64,000 nucleotides of DNA from Gemmatimonadota bacterium (GTDB lineage: Bacteria > Gemmatimonadota > Gemmatimonadetes > Longimicrobiales > Gaopeijiaceae), in NCBI GenBank assembly GCA_029262115.1, contig JAJCZZ010000004.1, positions 1 to 64,000 on the forward strand. Reading direction: 5' to 3'. The number at the start of each line of letters is the position of its first letter. The first letter of the stretch is position 1. This document shows, piece by piece, positions 42,944 to 51,203 of this stretch. Made by a program: the position numbers and the translations under genes. The notes beneath the pieces are model-generated. The model saw only the letters and a list, made by a program, of their open reading frames with translations. It made no database searches and had not been told where the DNA came from.

Positions 42944-44371
42944 ATGCATCGCCGCCATTTCTTGTCCGCCCTGGGAGCGACCGTCGCCTCCGCCGGACTC
43001 ACCTCCCCCCTCGCGGCTGCGGCCCGAGACCGTAGCCGTGAGTTCATCCGCGCCGTTGTGGACGGAGACCTCGCCCGGGTCCGCGCCATGGCCACCAACG
43101 ACTCGACGTTGGTATATGCTCGCGACGACGCCGGGCGGTCCGTCTACGTCCTGGCCCACCTTCACGGACACGACCGGGTGGCCGCCTTCCTGGCGGATCA
43201 AGGCATCCTGATGGACGCGTTGGAGGCAACGCTCGCCCGGAACTGGGAGCGCGTCGACGAGATCGGCGCGACCGCGCCGGGAGCCTTCAACCTGGACCAC
43301 CCGGCCGGAGGCACGGCGCTGTGGGCGGCCACGTGGAGCGGCGTGGGGCGCGACATGTGGCGACTTCAGCAGTACGGCGCCGACCCCGACGCGAATCCGC
43401 GGGGCGACCAGGGAGTGACGGCCGTCCGGGCCGCCGTCGCCATGCCCGACCCGTGGGCCGCACTCGAGGCCGCCGCACATCTCCTCGGCAACGGTGGTGG
43501 CGCCAACGCGCCCCAACGCGACCGGAGCAGCATCCTCCACGGAGCGGCCGCATCGGGTTCGACCGATCTGGTCCGACTGGTCCTGAGGAAGGGCGGCGAC
43601 CCGGACGCGACCGACACGGCCGGCCGTACGCCGCTCGCGGTCGCCGAAGGGCTGGGTCACGCCGACGTGGCCGCCCTGCTTCGCGACCACGAATCCGTCC
43701 CGCGTGACCACCGCACGTCGCGTTTCGCGTACCGCGCCGACGGGTCGGCGTACCGGGCGGACGAGATTCGCGCGGTAAATACCCGTCTGCAGAGCCGTGT
43801 CGTTGGCGTGTCCCATGGCAACGAGGAAGCGACGCGCGCGCTGGTTTCCGACGACCCCACGCTTGCGCACTCCATCTCCTACGTCGACGAGGGCGCCGTG
43901 GAGGCCGCGGCCCACACCGGACGTCGACCGATCGTGCGCTACCTCCTCGAGGCAGGGGCTCCGTATTCGCTCCCAACCGCCGCCACGATGGACGACCTCC
44001 CGTGGGCACGCCGGCTCCTCGACGAGGACCCGCGGCGGGTGTGGGAGCGCGGCGCGCACGACTTTCCGCTGATGTGGTACCCCGCGATCGGTGGCGGAAG
44101 CGTGGCGATGGCGGAGCTCTTTCTCGACCGCGGTGCCGACGTCGAACAGGAGCACACGGGAACGACCGGACTGCACTTCGCCGTACGAGGCGGCCAGGCG
44201 GAACTCGTCTCCTTCCTCCTGGATCGGGGCGCGGATCCGGACGCGATCGGCCGACGCTTTCGGCGTGAGGGCGAGACACCACTCGACCATGCCATCGCCC
44301 GAGACCAGCCGAGGATCGTGCAACTCCTCGAGTCGGCGGGGGCGCGGCTGCGGCTCGCCGCGGAAGGTTGA
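42944..44371 (+). CDS. Tat-exported ankyrin-repeat protein
   Basis: 475 residues. The start HRRHFLSALGATVASAGLTSPLAAA is a twin-arginine signal (RRxFL). Ankyrin repeats are visible at about 28-60, 195-250 (SILHGAAASGSTDLVRLVLRKGGDPDATDTAGRTPLAVA) and 285-470 (TLAHSISYVDEGAVEAAAHTGRRPIVRYLLEAGAP; GTTGLHFAVRGGQAELVSFLLDRGADPDA). The middle contains more degenerate repeats. Periplasmic ankyrin proteins often bind partner proteins or inhibit enzymes; no partner is evident. CGGAG precedes the ATG with good spacing. The gene ends inside the first of several short tandem repeats. Confidence 0.85.
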   Translation: MHRRHFLSALGATVASAGLTSPLAAAARDRSREFIRAVVDGDLARVRAMATNDSTLVYARDDAGRSVYVLAHLHGHDRVAAFLADQGILMDALEATLARNWERVDEIGATAPGAFNLDHPAGGTALWAATWSGVGRDMWRLQQYGADPDANPRGDQGVTAVRAAVAMPDPWAALEAAAHLLGNGGGANAPQRDRSSILHGAAASGSTDLVRLVLRKGGDPDATDTAGRTPLAVAEGLGHADVAALLRDHESVPRDHRTSRFAYRADGSAYRADEIRAVNTRLQSRVVGVSHGNEEATRALVSDDPTLAHSISYVDEGAVEAAAHTGRRPIVRYLLEAGAPYSLPTAATMDDLPWARRLLDEDPRRVWERGAHDFPLMWYPAIGGGSVAMAELFLDRGADVEQEHTGTTGLHFAVRGGQAELVSFLLDRGADPDAIGRRFRREGETPLDHAIARDQPRIVQLLESAGARLRLAAEG

Positions 44372-44500
44372 GCGCCCGACCGGACCCCGACCGCGCCTCA
44401 CCACCGAAGGCCGAAGGCTCGACCGGACCGCGAACGCGGCTCGCCACCGAAGGCTGCGGGCCCAGCCGGACCGCGACGGGCGACTCGCCATGAGAGACCG
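44344..44500. repeat. Degenerate tandem repeats of about 43 bp after the ankyrin gene
   Basis: Units starting at 44378, 44421 and 44465 begin GACCGGACC or GCCGGACCG and share CTCACCACCGAAGG; a partial unit covers the last codons of the ankyrin gene (CTCGCCGCGGAAGG). About 3.5 copies with clear wear. Confidence 0.55.
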
Positions 44501-44557
44501 AGCGCCCGCCACGCAACGCCGGGTGGTCCGCCCAGCCCGCTCCTCCCCAGCCCGCTC

Positions 44558-45844
44558 CTATAGCTGGATGATCTGACTCCGCTTCGTGCCGACGCTGACC
44601 CAGCGAACGGGCGCCCCGGTCAACTCCTCCAGCCGGTCGAGGTACGACCGCGCGTTCGGCGGAAGATCCGCCAAGGTCCGGGCTCCCGCGGTCGAACACT
44701 CCCACCCCGGATGGGTCTCGTAGACCGGAACGATATCCCCGAGGGACCAGGTGTCGGCCGGAAAGTCCTCGACGACACTCCCGTCCGGCATCGTGTACGC
44801 CGTGGCGACCTTGATCTCCGGGAGTGTGTCGAGCACGTCCAGTTTCGTCACGGCCAGTCCGGTCAGACCATTCACCTGAGCGGCGAATCTCGAGATCACC
44901 GAATCGAACCAGCCGCAGCGGCGCGGCCGTCCCGTCGTGGCGCCGAACTCGCCGCCGAGCTGGCGCATATGCTCGTCCATGGCCTGGTCCATGCCCGTCG
45001 GCAACGGTCCCTCGCCCACCCGGGTGATGTAGGCCTTCACGACCCCCACGACGTCGTCGATGCGGGTCGGCCCGATCCCGGTTCCGATTGCGGCTCCCGC
45101 CGCGGTCGTGTTGGACGACGTGACGAACGGGTAGGTACCGTGGTCGAGGTCCAGGACCGTGCCCTGCGCTCCCTCGAGCAGGACACGCTGACCGGCGTCC
45201 AACGCGCGGGTGATTTCGGGCCCGGTGTCGCACGAGAGTGCAAGGAGGCGGTCTCCGAGCGAAAGGGCCTCCTCCATCGCGCGCTCCAGGTCGGTACCAG
45301 CGCCCTGACCGAGCCGATCCAGCCGCTCGCACACGCGGCTCATCGCGCTCGCCACCCGACTCTCCAGACGCGGGCGGTTGCCGAGGTCCGCCACGCGCAC
45401 ACCGCGCCGGCCGGCCTTGTCCTCGTACGCGGGGCCGATACCTCGACCCGTCGTGCCGATCTTCTCCGCGGCGGACTGCTCCGCCGCCTTGTCCATGAGG
45501 CGATGGTACGGGAGGAGAAGATGTGCCCTCCGGCTCACTCCGACCCGACCGGTCAGGTCGATGCCACGCTCCGCCAGGGCGTCGAACTCCTGAAAGAACT
45601 GGACGATGTCGAGCACCACCCCGTTCCCGAGCAGACAGCGGCGACCCTCGTGGAGAATGCCGGACGGGATCTGGTGGAGGATGAACTCGTCGTCCCCGAC
45701 GTGGACCGTATGTCCGGCGTTGGCGCCCCCCTGGTACCGGGCCACGATGTCGACCCCCTCCGCGAGGACATCGACGATCTTGCCCTTCCCTTCATCGCCC
45801 CACTGGCAGCCGACGATGACCGTGCACTTCCCGAATCCGGACAT
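44558..45844 (-). CDS. purA: Adenylosuccinate synthetase
   Basis: First committed step from IMP to AMP, using GTP and aspartate. 428 residues, normal. The P-loop-like motif QWGDEGKGKIVD and GGANAGHTV near the start, GTTGRGIGPAYEDK, and GIGPTRIDDVVGVVKAY and TKLDVLDTLPEIKV farther on are diagnostic, as is the C-terminal ELTGAPVRWVSVG. The enzyme acts as a cytosolic homodimer. A terminator for the upstream PadR operon lies about 60 bp before its ATG, so it has its own promoter. Confidence 0.97.
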   Translation of the reverse strand: MSGFGKCTVIVGCQWGDEGKGKIVDVLAEGVDIVARYQGGANAGHTVHVGDDEFILHQIPSGILHEGRRCLLGNGVVLDIVQFFQEFDALAERGIDLTGRVGVSRRAHLLLPYHRLMDKAAEQSAAEKIGTTGRGIGPAYEDKAGRRGVRVADLGNRPRLESRVASAMSRVCERLDRLGQGAGTDLERAMEEALSLGDRLLALSCDTGPEITRALDAGQRVLLEGAQGTVLDLDHGTYPFVTSSNTTAAGAAIGTGIGPTRIDDVVGVVKAYITRVGEGPLPTGMDQAMDEHMRQLGGEFGATTGRPRRCGWFDSVISRFAAQVNGLTGLAVTKLDVLDTLPEIKVATAYTMPDGSVVEDFPADTWSLGDIVPVYETHPGWECSTAGARTLADLPPNARSYLDRLEELTGAPVRWVSVGTKRSQIIQL

Positions 45845-45902
45845 TGCTTCCTTCTGCGAGCGCCGTCCGGGCCGTTGGGGGGCCGACCGGACCCAAGGCG
45901 CG

Positions 45903-45934
45903 AAAAAAGGGCCCGTCCCGGAGGGGATGGGCCC
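45903..45934 (-). terminator. Rho-independent terminator of the ADOP-PadR operon
   Basis: On the minus strand GGGCCCATCCC pairs with GGGACGGGCCC across a four-base loop (one mismatch) and is followed by TTTTTT. It sits between the PadR stop and purA. Confidence 0.75.
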
Positions 45935-45984
45935 TGTTCATTGCTGTATCCTTTGGGAAAAGCTAGGCGTGGGACCGGGGGGCG

Positions 45985-46287
45985 TCAACGCGGTGACACG
46001 CCCTCCCACATGACCGCCAGCCGCTCACGAGTCTCCGTCAGGGCACGGCGCCCGGCAGCTTCGACCCGAAAGTACTTCCGAGCACGCCCCCCGCGCTCGG
46101 CCGTGGCGTCTCCCATCCGGAAGGTGACATACCCCTTCCGATCCAGCCGATCCAGCGTCGTGTAGACCGCTCCGTAGGACGTCTCGCGACCGGTCCGCCG
46201 TTCGATCTCCTGGCGGATCTCCATACCATACGCGTCGTTTCCGAGTCGGAGGAGCGCCAACAGCACGATTTGCTCGAACTCACCCAT
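45985..46287 (-). CDS. PadR-family transcriptional regulator
   Basis: 100 residues: IVLLALLRLGNDAYGMEIRQEIERRTGRETSYGAVYTTLDRLDRKGYVTFRMGDATAERGGRARKYFRVEAAG is the full PadR wHTH with wing. It follows the ADOP permease stop by three bases, so it is second in the operon, the reverse of the usual regulator-first order. It would repress the operon through the palindrome at the ADOP promoter. Confidence 0.93.
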   Translation of the reverse strand: MGEFEQIVLLALLRLGNDAYGMEIRQEIERRTGRETSYGAVYTTLDRLDRKGYVTFRMGDATAERGGRARKYFRVEAAGRRALTETRERLAVMWEGVSPR

Positions 46288-46290
46288 CGT

Positions 46291-48972
46291 CTACTCCGCC
46301 CGGAGTGCCGTCATGGGAGAGACGGCTGCCGCTCGTCGCGCGGGCAACCACGACCCCAGGAGCACGACGCAGACCAGACTGAGCGCACCGAGGGCCACGG
46401 TAGGGAGGTGCCAAGCGGCCACGCCATAGACGAGCGTATCGATCAGCGAGGCCGACAGCCATGCCCCGACCGTCCCGAGCATGACGCCCGACAAGGCCAG
46501 CCGGCCGCCGCGCCGCAGTACCAGAGCGACAACCCGGAGGCCGCCCGAACCCAGCGACATGCGAATGCTGAACTCCCTCGTGCGTAGAGCCACGTAGTAC
46601 GAAACCGTCCCATAGATGCCGGCCGCGGCAAGGAGAAGCGCGATGCCGCCGAAGAGACCGAGCAACGTCGTGTAGAGGCGGCGCTGTGCAAAGTCGTTCT
46701 CCACGACGTCGGTCATCGTGCGAAAGCCGACCGCCGGCAAGGCTGGGTCCGCTGTCGCCACCGCCGCACGGATCTCTTCCACCAACGGAAGTGGGTCGCC
46801 GTTCAACCGTGCCGCAATGTACCCGGCACGTGCCCAACCCTTCGAGTACGGCAGGTAAATCTCACTGAGGATCGGGTCTTCCGGCCGCCACTGGCGCACC
46901 GATCCCACGACGCCGACCACGGTGAGCCAATCAGGCGCTTCCGTGTCGAGGCTGAGCCGCCGTCCGATCGGGCTCTCACCAGGCCACCCGACCTCGGCCA
47001 GCGTTTCGTTGATTACGACACCCACCGACGCCGTGGCCGAGTCGTCGGGCACCAAAGTCCGGCCGGCCAGCAACGGGATCCCCATGACCTCGAAGTACGC
47101 GCCGACAACGCTCGACACTTCCACAAGAGTGGCCTGGCCGGGCACCGGACGAGGCCGTCCCTCGATCCAGACGGACCCGTTCTGACCTCCGTTCAGAGGC
47201 AACTTGCTCACCATGGAAGCCGAGCGCACGCCTCGGAGTGCCCCGATGCGTTCGATCACCTGATCGAACAGCGCCTGGCGGGCCGGAGCAGTGTCGTAGC
47301 GCGGTCCCGTCGGGCTCAACGAGAACGTGAGCACCCCGTCGGCGTCGAATCCCTGATCTTGCGCCCGCAAGGTCGCGTAGCTGCGGACGAGAAGACCGGC
47401 CCCGTTCACCAGAACGAGACCGAGAGCGATCTGTAGAACAATGAAGAGGTCGCGGACGCGCTCTTTCCCCTGCGAGCGCGTTCCGTACCCGGCTTCCTTC
47501 ACTGCGGCCGCCATTGGGCCTCGCGCCGCCAGGAAGGCGGGGAGGACGCCGAATGCCAGGGCGGCGAATCCCGTCATCGCGACAGCAACGATGAGGTCCG
47601 TGGGTGCGATCGCAACCGCGTCGGCACGCGGGATGGACGGTGGCAAAACGTATCCGAGACCGCCCACAGCGAGGCGTGCCAACGCCACTCCCAATACTCC
47701 GCCCAGCCCTGCCAGCAGAAGGCTCTCGGAAAAGAGGAGCCGCATCAGGGCGCCGCGCGACGCCCCCAGGGCCGTCCGTACGGCCAGTTCACCCTCACGC
47801 ACGGTGGCACGGGCGATCTGAAGACCGGCCACATTGCCACAGGCGATTACGAGTACCAGGCCGGCTGCCCCGAGCATGAGGAGCAACTGGTCTCCGATTT
47901 CCCCGAAGAGGTACTCATGGAGCCGGAACACGCGGGCGCGGCGGCCGGCATGGAGAGCCGGGTCGGCGATCTCGATCTCCCGGACGATCCCCTCCATGTC
48001 CGCCTGGGCCGACGCGAGGGAAGACCCTGACGCCAGCCGCGCCGCCACCGGAAAACGGTGCCCGTCCCGAGGCCCCTCGAGGGCCGCGCGCGACAGCGGC
48101 AGGTAGAACTCGTGCTGTCGTCCTCGCCCCCACGGAGATGGGATATCGAAGTCGGGAGGCATAACCCCGACAACGGTCCTGCCGAGCCCCTCCACGTCGA
48201 TCGACCGTCCGATAACGGCCGAGTCGGCGCCGAACGCGCGGATCCAGAAGTGGTGCGACAGCACGACGACCTGCGCGTCGTCCGGGCGTTCGTCTGCGTC
48301 CACCAGCCATCGGCCCAGGAGGGGCGGTAGTCCGACGAGCGGAAAGGCCGAGGCAGTTGTGAGCGTAGCGTACACCCGCTCCGCCGCGCCCAAGCCGGTC
48401 AGCGTCATCGACCGCGGCGAGAACGCTGCGATCTCGGAGAAGGCCCGCTGCCGCTCCCGCCAGTCGACATAGTCGGGTCCCGACGCCCCGCTGCAGCAAC
48501 CACCGCGAGCACTCCCCTCCATAACCACCACCACCTCGTCAGGCTCGGGGATCGGTAGGGGCTCGAGGTACACGGCTCGGAAGACGCCAAAAAGGGCGGT
48601 TACGGTGCCCACGCCGAGGCCCAGGGTCCCAACGATCATCGCGCTGAAGAACGGTCGCTTCACGATGGAGCGACCGCCCAAAGCGAGATCTCTCGTCCAG
48701 TCGCTCATGGTTCCCCCCCCTTCCCGTCCTGCAAGCATATTCGCCGCAACGCCCGTTCCCAGATGCCGCACGCCCGGCATCACCGACGCACAGACTTGCC
48801 GTCGATACCACGCCGCCGCCGCATCGCGGCCGTCCCGGTGCGCTCGAAGTGCGAACTCCTCGGCTGCATCGCCCAGGGCCGCATCGCGGTGACGCGCCGG
48901 CGTCAGCCGCCGCAGGGCGCGCTCCCACCCACGCGGAGGGCGGAAATCGGGGCCGTGCGTTCGTTTCTTCAT
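46291..48972 (-). CDS. ADOP-type ABC transporter permease with prefix domain
   Basis: 893 residues. An N-terminal prefix domain (LRRLTPARHRDAALGDAAEEF, AAAWYRRQVCASV) is followed by two MacB-PCD halves: RSIVKRPFFSAMIVGTLGLGVG, GNVAGLQIARATVREGELAVRTALGASRGAL and REFSIRMSLGSGGLRVVAL. A Cys pair GGCCSG stands in the first periplasmic loop. No ATPase motifs. The ATG at 48972 lies five bases after a TATAAA box, so the mRNA may be leaderless. Co-transcribed with the PadR gene downstream. Confidence 0.85.
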   Translation of the reverse strand: MKKRTHGPDFRPPRGWERALRRLTPARHRDAALGDAAEEFALRAHRDGRDAAAAWYRRQVCASVMPGVRHLGTGVAANMLAGREGGGTMSDWTRDLALGGRSIVKRPFFSAMIVGTLGLGVGTVTALFGVFRAVYLEPLPIPEPDEVVVVMEGSARGGCCSGASGPDYVDWRERQRAFSEIAAFSPRSMTLTGLGAAERVYATLTTASAFPLVGLPPLLGRWLVDADERPDDAQVVVLSHHFWIRAFGADSAVIGRSIDVEGLGRTVVGVMPPDFDIPSPWGRGRQHEFYLPLSRAALEGPRDGHRFPVAARLASGSSLASAQADMEGIVREIEIADPALHAGRRARVFRLHEYLFGEIGDQLLLMLGAAGLVLVIACGNVAGLQIARATVREGELAVRTALGASRGALMRLLFSESLLLAGLGGVLGVALARLAVGGLGYVLPPSIPRADAVAIAPTDLIVAVAMTGFAALAFGVLPAFLAARGPMAAAVKEAGYGTRSQGKERVRDLFIVLQIALGLVLVNGAGLLVRSYATLRAQDQGFDADGVLTFSLSPTGPRYDTAPARQALFDQVIERIGALRGVRSASMVSKLPLNGGQNGSVWIEGRPRPVPGQATLVEVSSVVGAYFEVMGIPLLAGRTLVPDDSATASVGVVINETLAEVGWPGESPIGRRLSLDTEAPDWLTVVGVVGSVRQWRPEDPILSEIYLPYSKGWARAGYIAARLNGDPLPLVEEIRAAVATADPALPAVGFRTMTDVVENDFAQRRLYTTLLGLFGGIALLLAAAGIYGTVSYYVALRTREFSIRMSLGSGGLRVVALVLRRGGRLALSGVMLGTVGAWLSASLIDTLVYGVAAWHLPTVALGALSLVCVVLLGSWLPARRAAAVSPMTALRAE

Positions 48973-48977
48973 GATTT

Positions 48978-49006
48978 TTTATACATCGTATGATAAATAA
49001 CCGCAA
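48978..49006 (-). promoter_or_regulatory. Promoter of the ADOP-PadR operon with overlapping palindrome
   Basis: On the minus strand TTGCGG, a 17-base spacer and TATAAA form a good promoter. The sequence ATAC-ATC-GTAT (48981-48991) overlaps it and is a candidate PadR operator. The ATG follows the -10 box by only five bases. Confidence 0.65.
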
Positions 49007-49052
49007 GAGCGTCCGCCTCTCGAATCGACGGCATGGAGCGCCACTCACCACG

Positions 49053-49072
49053 GCGGAGACGCGCGTCTCCGC
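49053..49072. terminator. GC-rich palindrome after the DapA-like gene
   Basis: Perfect 20-bp palindrome GCGGAGACGC-GCGTCTCCGC seven bases beyond the leftward DapA-like stop. No T-run follows, so termination is only possible, not shown. Confidence 0.35.
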
Positions 49073-49079
49073 TCCCGCA

Positions 49080-49994
49080 TCACACCAGCGTCGGCCTCAA
49101 CAGTCCCGCCTCGGCCAGGAGCGCTTGAGCCTGCCCGACACGCTCCTCGTCGAGCGGCGACAGCGGGAGCCGCGGCGCGCCCCCGTGGAGCCCGAGGAGG
49201 TCGAGCGCCGCTTTCACGCCCGGCACGCCCATGCCTCCGACGATGCCGTTGTGCACGGGGGCGATGCGCTCCTGAATGGTCGCGCAGTCCTCGTACCGCT
49301 CCTCGGTCCACGCTTTCCAGATCGCGGCGATGTCGGCCGGCGCCATCAGCCCGAGGGCCATGATGCCCCCCTGCGCGCCCATCTCCATGGCGGGATAGAA
49401 CAGCGCGCCCGCCCCCACGAGCACCTGGAATTTCAGCGAGCACGCCTCCACGATCTCGCCGAGCTTGTTGACGTCGCCGCGGCTGTCCTTGATACCGACG
49501 ATGTTGTCGTGCCGGGACAGCTCGGTAATCAGATCGGTCGTGAACTCCAACGTGCTGAGCCGGAGCGGAACCTGGTAGATGATGACCGGGAGGGGTGAGC
49601 CGTCGGCGACCACCTTGTAGTGCGTGGCGAGGGCGGCCGGCGTCATGGCCCCCTTGAAGTACACGGGCGGCTTGATCAGCACGGCGTCGGCGCCCGCGTC
49701 GGCCGCGTCCCTGGCTCGCGTGATCGTGCCCCGCGTCGACTCCACCCCCGCACCGGTGATGATGCGTGCGCCGTCGGGCAGGACCTCACGGGCCGCCTCC
49801 CCGAGCGCACGGACCTCGCTCTGCTCGAGGAAGACCGATTCGCCCGTCGAACCAGCGACCAGGATCCCCTGGAGATCGTGCTCGAACCAGTGGCGCAGGT
49901 TGGACTTGAAGCCGTCCAGATCGAGCTCGCCGTCCGGGGTGAACGGTGTAGGTACCGGCAGGTGCGCCCCCGTGAAGTCCCGCGTCCGGATCAT
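49080..49994 (-). CDS. Dihydrodipicolinate synthase-family aldolase
   Basis: 304 residues of the DapA/NAL superfamily. LVAGSTGESVFL matches the carboxylate loop, IIYQVPLRLS the catalytic Tyr with the downstream Arg, and NIVGIKDSRGD the Schiff-base Lys. It is not the operonic dapA at 57868; pairwise differences in these motifs (YQVP against YNVP) suggest a different pyruvate-condensing aldolase or lyase, e.g. of sugar acids. The ATG at 49994 lies two bases after the pilT stop; an earlier GTG is possible. Whether it works with PilT is doubtful; transcription could be shared by chance. Confidence 0.85.
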   Translation of the reverse strand: MIRTRDFTGAHLPVPTPFTPDGELDLDGFKSNLRHWFEHDLQGILVAGSTGESVFLEQSEVRALGEAAREVLPDGARIITGAGVESTRGTITRARDAADAGADAVLIKPPVYFKGAMTPAALATHYKVVADGSPLPVIIYQVPLRLSTLEFTTDLITELSRHDNIVGIKDSRGDVNKLGEIVEACSLKFQVLVGAGALFYPAMEMGAQGGIMALGLMAPADIAAIWKAWTEERYEDCATIQERIAPVHNGIVGGMGVPGVKAALDLLGLHGGAPRLPLSPLDEERVGQAQALLAEAGLLRPTLV

Positions 49995-49995
49995 C

Positions 49996-51126
49996 TCAAG
50001 CACCCCCGAACAGTTGGCTCATATCGTCGGCCATGCCTTGCTGGCCGGGTCCCTTCGCGTTCGGGTCATTGAACATGTTCATCTTCAGGTCGAAGTCCGC
50101 GGGGTTGTTGGCGGCGGCCTTGGCGATCTCGAAGTCCACCACGCCGTCGTTCACGAGATCCATCAGGTGCTGGTCGAAGGTCTGCGAGCCGTAGTGCTCA
50201 TGGCCCTCTTCGATGAGGTCCGAGATGTCGTCGACCCGGTCGGGGTCTTTGATACAGTCGCGAATGGTCGCGGTCACCGGCATGATCTCCATGGCCGCGA
50301 CCCGTCCTCCTGCCTTCTTCTGGACCAGTCTCTGGGAGATGACGGCCTGAATCGACTCGGACAACCGGATGCGGATCATCTCCTGCTCGGCCGGATCGAA
50401 GACGGCAATGATCCGGGAGATGGTCTGGACCGCGTTCTTGGTATGGAGCGTCGAGATGACGAGGTGGCCGGTCTCCGCCGCTTTCAGCGCCGTTTCGATC
50501 GTGATCTTGTCGCGCATCTCCCCGATCAGGATGACGTCGGGATCCTGACGGAGGACGGCACGAAGCCCGGACACGAACGACTCAGTGTCGGTTCCGATGT
50601 CGCGCTGAGTGATCGACGACTTGTTGTCCCGGTGGAGAAACTCGATGGGGTTCTCCAGCGTGACGATGTGCATCCGCTTGTGCTGGTTCATGTGGTTGAT
50701 CATCGCGGCCATCGTCGAGCTCTTTCCCGAGCCCGTGACGCCAGTGACCAGGATCATGCCGCGCTCGTGATTCGCGATGCGCCTGAGGATGTCGGGCAGT
50801 CCGAGATCGTCGAAGTCGGGGATCTCGATGGGAATCACCCGCATCACGATCATCGGCGACCCGCGCTGTTTCATGATATTGACGCGGAAGCGGCCGACGC
50901 CCGGGATGCCCCACGAACAGTCGTAGTCCGTGATCCGATCGAAGTTCGCCTTGTCCTCTTCGTGCGGAATCAGCGTGAGCGCGATTCCCTTCACCTGATC
51001 CGGTGACAGCTTCTGCTGCGTGAGCGGCTGCAGTTCGCCGTGAATCCGTGCCCGAATGACGTCGCCGGCCTTGATGTGGATGTCGCTGGCCCCACGTGCG
51101 ATGGCCGCCTTGAACAGTTCCTGCAT
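49996..51126 (-). CDS. pilT: Type IV pilus retraction ATPase PilT
   Basis: 376 residues. An N-terminal PAS-like region (ASDIHIKAGDVIRARIHGELQPL) and the RecA-type ATPase core with Walker A GVTGSGKSSTMAA, the Asp box (LRQDPDVILIGEMRD), and the His box (GHLVISTLHTKNA). PilT hexamers pull pili back for twitching motility and DNA uptake. The usual AIRNLIR-type C-terminal helix is replaced by a long acidic/Met tail (DLKMNMFNDPNAKG). No other pilus gene is in the window, so the pilus set lies elsewhere. Confidence 0.93.
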   Translation of the reverse strand: MQELFKAAIARGASDIHIKAGDVIRARIHGELQPLTQQKLSPDQVKGIALTLIPHEEDKANFDRITDYDCSWGIPGVGRFRVNIMKQRGSPMIVMRVIPIEIPDFDDLGLPDILRRIANHERGMILVTGVTGSGKSSTMAAMINHMNQHKRMHIVTLENPIEFLHRDNKSSITQRDIGTDTESFVSGLRAVLRQDPDVILIGEMRDKITIETALKAAETGHLVISTLHTKNAVQTISRIIAVFDPAEQEMIRIRLSESIQAVISQRLVQKKAGGRVAAMEIMPVTATIRDCIKDPDRVDDISDLIEEGHEHYGSQTFDQHLMDLVNDGVVDFEIAKAAANNPADFDLKMNMFNDPNAKGPGQQGMADDMSQLFGGA

Positions 51127-51203
51127 GAAGTCGTCCTCCGGACGCCGAATTGGGGTTCTTCGAAGATAGTCCCGGGCCCGCCGGTGCGCGCCCCTTCCGC
51201 TCG

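Noticed and set aside
43287-45332. Open frame of about 680 codons on the minus strand
   Set aside because: Overlaps the ankyrin gene and purA with arginine/glycine/proline-rich noise. Both real genes have clear domains.
44711-46165. Open frame of about 480 codons opposite purA
   Set aside because: Antisense shadow of purA and the PadR gene; no recognisable domain.
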